Source of the DNA: UBA1822 sp963634795
GTDB lineage: Bacteria; Bacillota; Negativicutes; Veillonellales; Dialisteraceae
DNA length: 5,999 nucleotides
Reading direction: 5' to 3'
Assembly: GCA_963634795.1 (NCBI GenBank)
Contig: CAVHDO010000102.1
Span: 1 to 5,999 of the forward strand
The stretch's first letter is position 1. The number at the start of each line of letters is the position of its first letter. The position numbers and the translations under genes are program-made. A model generated the notes under the pieces. That model ran no database searches and was not told where the DNA came from. It worked only from the letters and a program-made list of their open reading frames with translations. Shown here piece by piece: positions 5,683 to 5,999 of this stretch.

Positions 5683-5807
5683 TGCGCCTGCGGCGCATTT
5701 TACCTTCCGGCCCTTCGGGCCACCTTCCTTAGAAAAAGGAAGGCTTCATCGGTGGCGGCCTCCGGCCGCATCTTTTTTATAAAAATTGCGCGAAGCGCTA
5801 CCGCTAA
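5683..5807 (-). repeat. Five-hairpin module, right arm (inverted copy)
   Basis: Read on the minus strand, this is the module of 5495-5610 again. The hairpins on the plus strand are e', TGCGCC/GGCGCA (5683-5697); d', GGCCC/GGGCC with TTC loop (5709-5721); c', CCTTCCTT/AAGGAAGG (5723-5743); b', GCGGCC/GGCCGC (5755-5769); and a', GCGC/GCGC with GAA loop (5788-5798). Stems d and e differ from the left arm at one and two positions, each with the matching change on the other side. Stem c has one extra T:A pair. About 70 bp separate the arms. Confidence 0.8.
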
Positions 5808-5808
5808 A

Positions 5809-5840
5809 TCTGACGTCTGATTGTCTGATATCTGACGTCT
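5809..5840 (-). repeat. Degenerate heptamer array (right, inverted orientation)
   Basis: TCTGA occurs at 5809-5813, 5816-5820, 5824-5828 and 5831-5835, with periods of 7-8 bp and a final TCT at 5838-5840. On the minus strand this reads as the TCAGACN array of 5304-5349. It directly abuts the outer end of the right hairpin arm. Confidence 0.75.
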
Positions 5841-5861
5841 TAATCTCTATGTATTTTTTAT

Positions 5862-5892
5862 GCTCCCAGCTCCCAGCTCATGGCTCCCGGCT
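5862..5892 (+). repeat. Short tandem array of a CTCCCAG-like heptamer
   Basis: GCTCCCA GCTCCCA GCTCATG GCTCCCG GCT is a 7-bp tandem repeat with four units, the third and fourth degenerate. It is a different word from the flanking TCAGACN array but has the same period. Confidence 0.65.
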
Positions 5893-5898
5893 GTTCCT

Positions 5899-5945
5899 GC
5901 TGTAAGGGGGGCCGCCTGTGCAAAATTCGCCGGCTCCGCGCCAAT
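5899..5945 (+). repeat. Interspersed repeat, right copy (matches 258-305)
   Basis: Bases 5899-5933 match 258-292 with two substitutions. Similarity fades after a shared CGCGCC at about 5937-5942. The copy is preceded and followed by heptamer arrays rather than by the palindrome that follows the left copy, so only this core is common to both places. Confidence 0.75.
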
Positions 5946-5952
5946 AAAAGTT

Positions 5953-5980
5953 AGCAGTGAGTAGTGAGTAGTTAGCAGTG
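5953..5980 (+). repeat. Short tandem array of an AGTGAGT-like heptamer
   Basis: After TTAGC, the sequence reads AGTGAGT AGTGAGT AGTTAGC AGTG, again with a 7-bp period. Bases 5983-5999 (GGTACGCGCTTCGCGCA) then match the beginning of the hairpin module, with hairpin a at 5988-5998. The window ends inside what is probably another copy. Confidence 0.65.
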
Positions 5981-5999
5981 CAGGTACGCGCTTCGCGCA

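Larger units (their letters stand above)
5159..5999. other. Gene-poor, highly structured repeat region
   Basis: These 841 bp contain no coding sequence that I accept. Open frames on either strand run through hairpins and inverted repeats and give low-complexity Arg/Ala/Pro-rich peptides. Bases 5159-5303 look like ordinary non-coding DNA. From 5304 onwards come a TCAGACN array, a partial hairpin module, about 90 bp of non-repeated sequence (5400-5492), two inverted five-hairpin modules, a second heptamer array in the opposite orientation, a CTCCCAG array, the right copy of the repeat seen at 258, an AGTGAGT array, and the start of another hairpin module at the edge. Confidence 0.75.

Noticed and set aside
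5524..5820. 98-codon plus-strand open frame inside the hairpin modules
   Set aside because: It is a translation of both inverted hairpin arms, with no proper ribosome site for its start. Structure, not coding, explains the sequence.

Overview
The window carries a compact chromosome-partitioning gene cluster with long, gene-poor, repeat-filled flanks. The proteins point to a Firmicutes member. The order parA-parB-DUF4446-M23 peptidase, the mid G+C and the AAA/GAA-rich codon use fit the Negativicutes (Selenomonas/Megasphaera/Dialister-like) best. That placement is an inference from gene order and protein style; no marker gene settles it.

Layout. Bases 2-115 are the 3' end of a membrane-protein gene. 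Bases 116-764 have no convincing gene. They hold a repeat unit that recurs at the far end of the window, a long imperfect palindrome (280-455), a 40-bp palindrome (480-519) and a perfect 27-bp stem-loop (645-703) just before the parA promoter. Bases 765-3870 are four tightly packed plus-strand genes: parA (soj), parB (spo0J), a DUF4446 membrane protein and a membrane-anchored M23 endopeptidase. The first two overlap by 8 nt, and the other gaps are 9 nt and 6 nt, so one operon is likely. After an 87-nt gap that may contain its own promoter, a 387-residue Sel1-repeat protein runs from 3958 to 5121 and is closed by a clear intrinsic terminator (5127-5158).

Bases 5159-5999 contain no believable gene but are highly structured. 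A module of five consecutive short hairpins (about 5495-5610) is followed by the same five hairpins in reverse order and opposite orientation (about 5683-5807). Several stems differ between the two arms by paired substitutions that keep base pairing, so the fold seems to have been conserved rather than the letters. Arrays of a 7-8 bp repeat (TCAGACN) lie outside the structure in inverted orientation. Further pieces of the module occur at 5350-5399 and at the right edge of the window, and two other heptamer arrays lie nearby.

How the genes work together. ParA and ParB form the chromosome segregation and origin-organisation system. The M23 enzyme is a complete-looking cell-wall hydrolase anchored in the membrane. 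DUF4446 has no assigned role but sits between them as a single-pass membrane protein. Co-transcription suggests that origin segregation and envelope growth or division are co-expressed, but this is inference. The most unusual part of the window is the paired five-hairpin repeat downstream.
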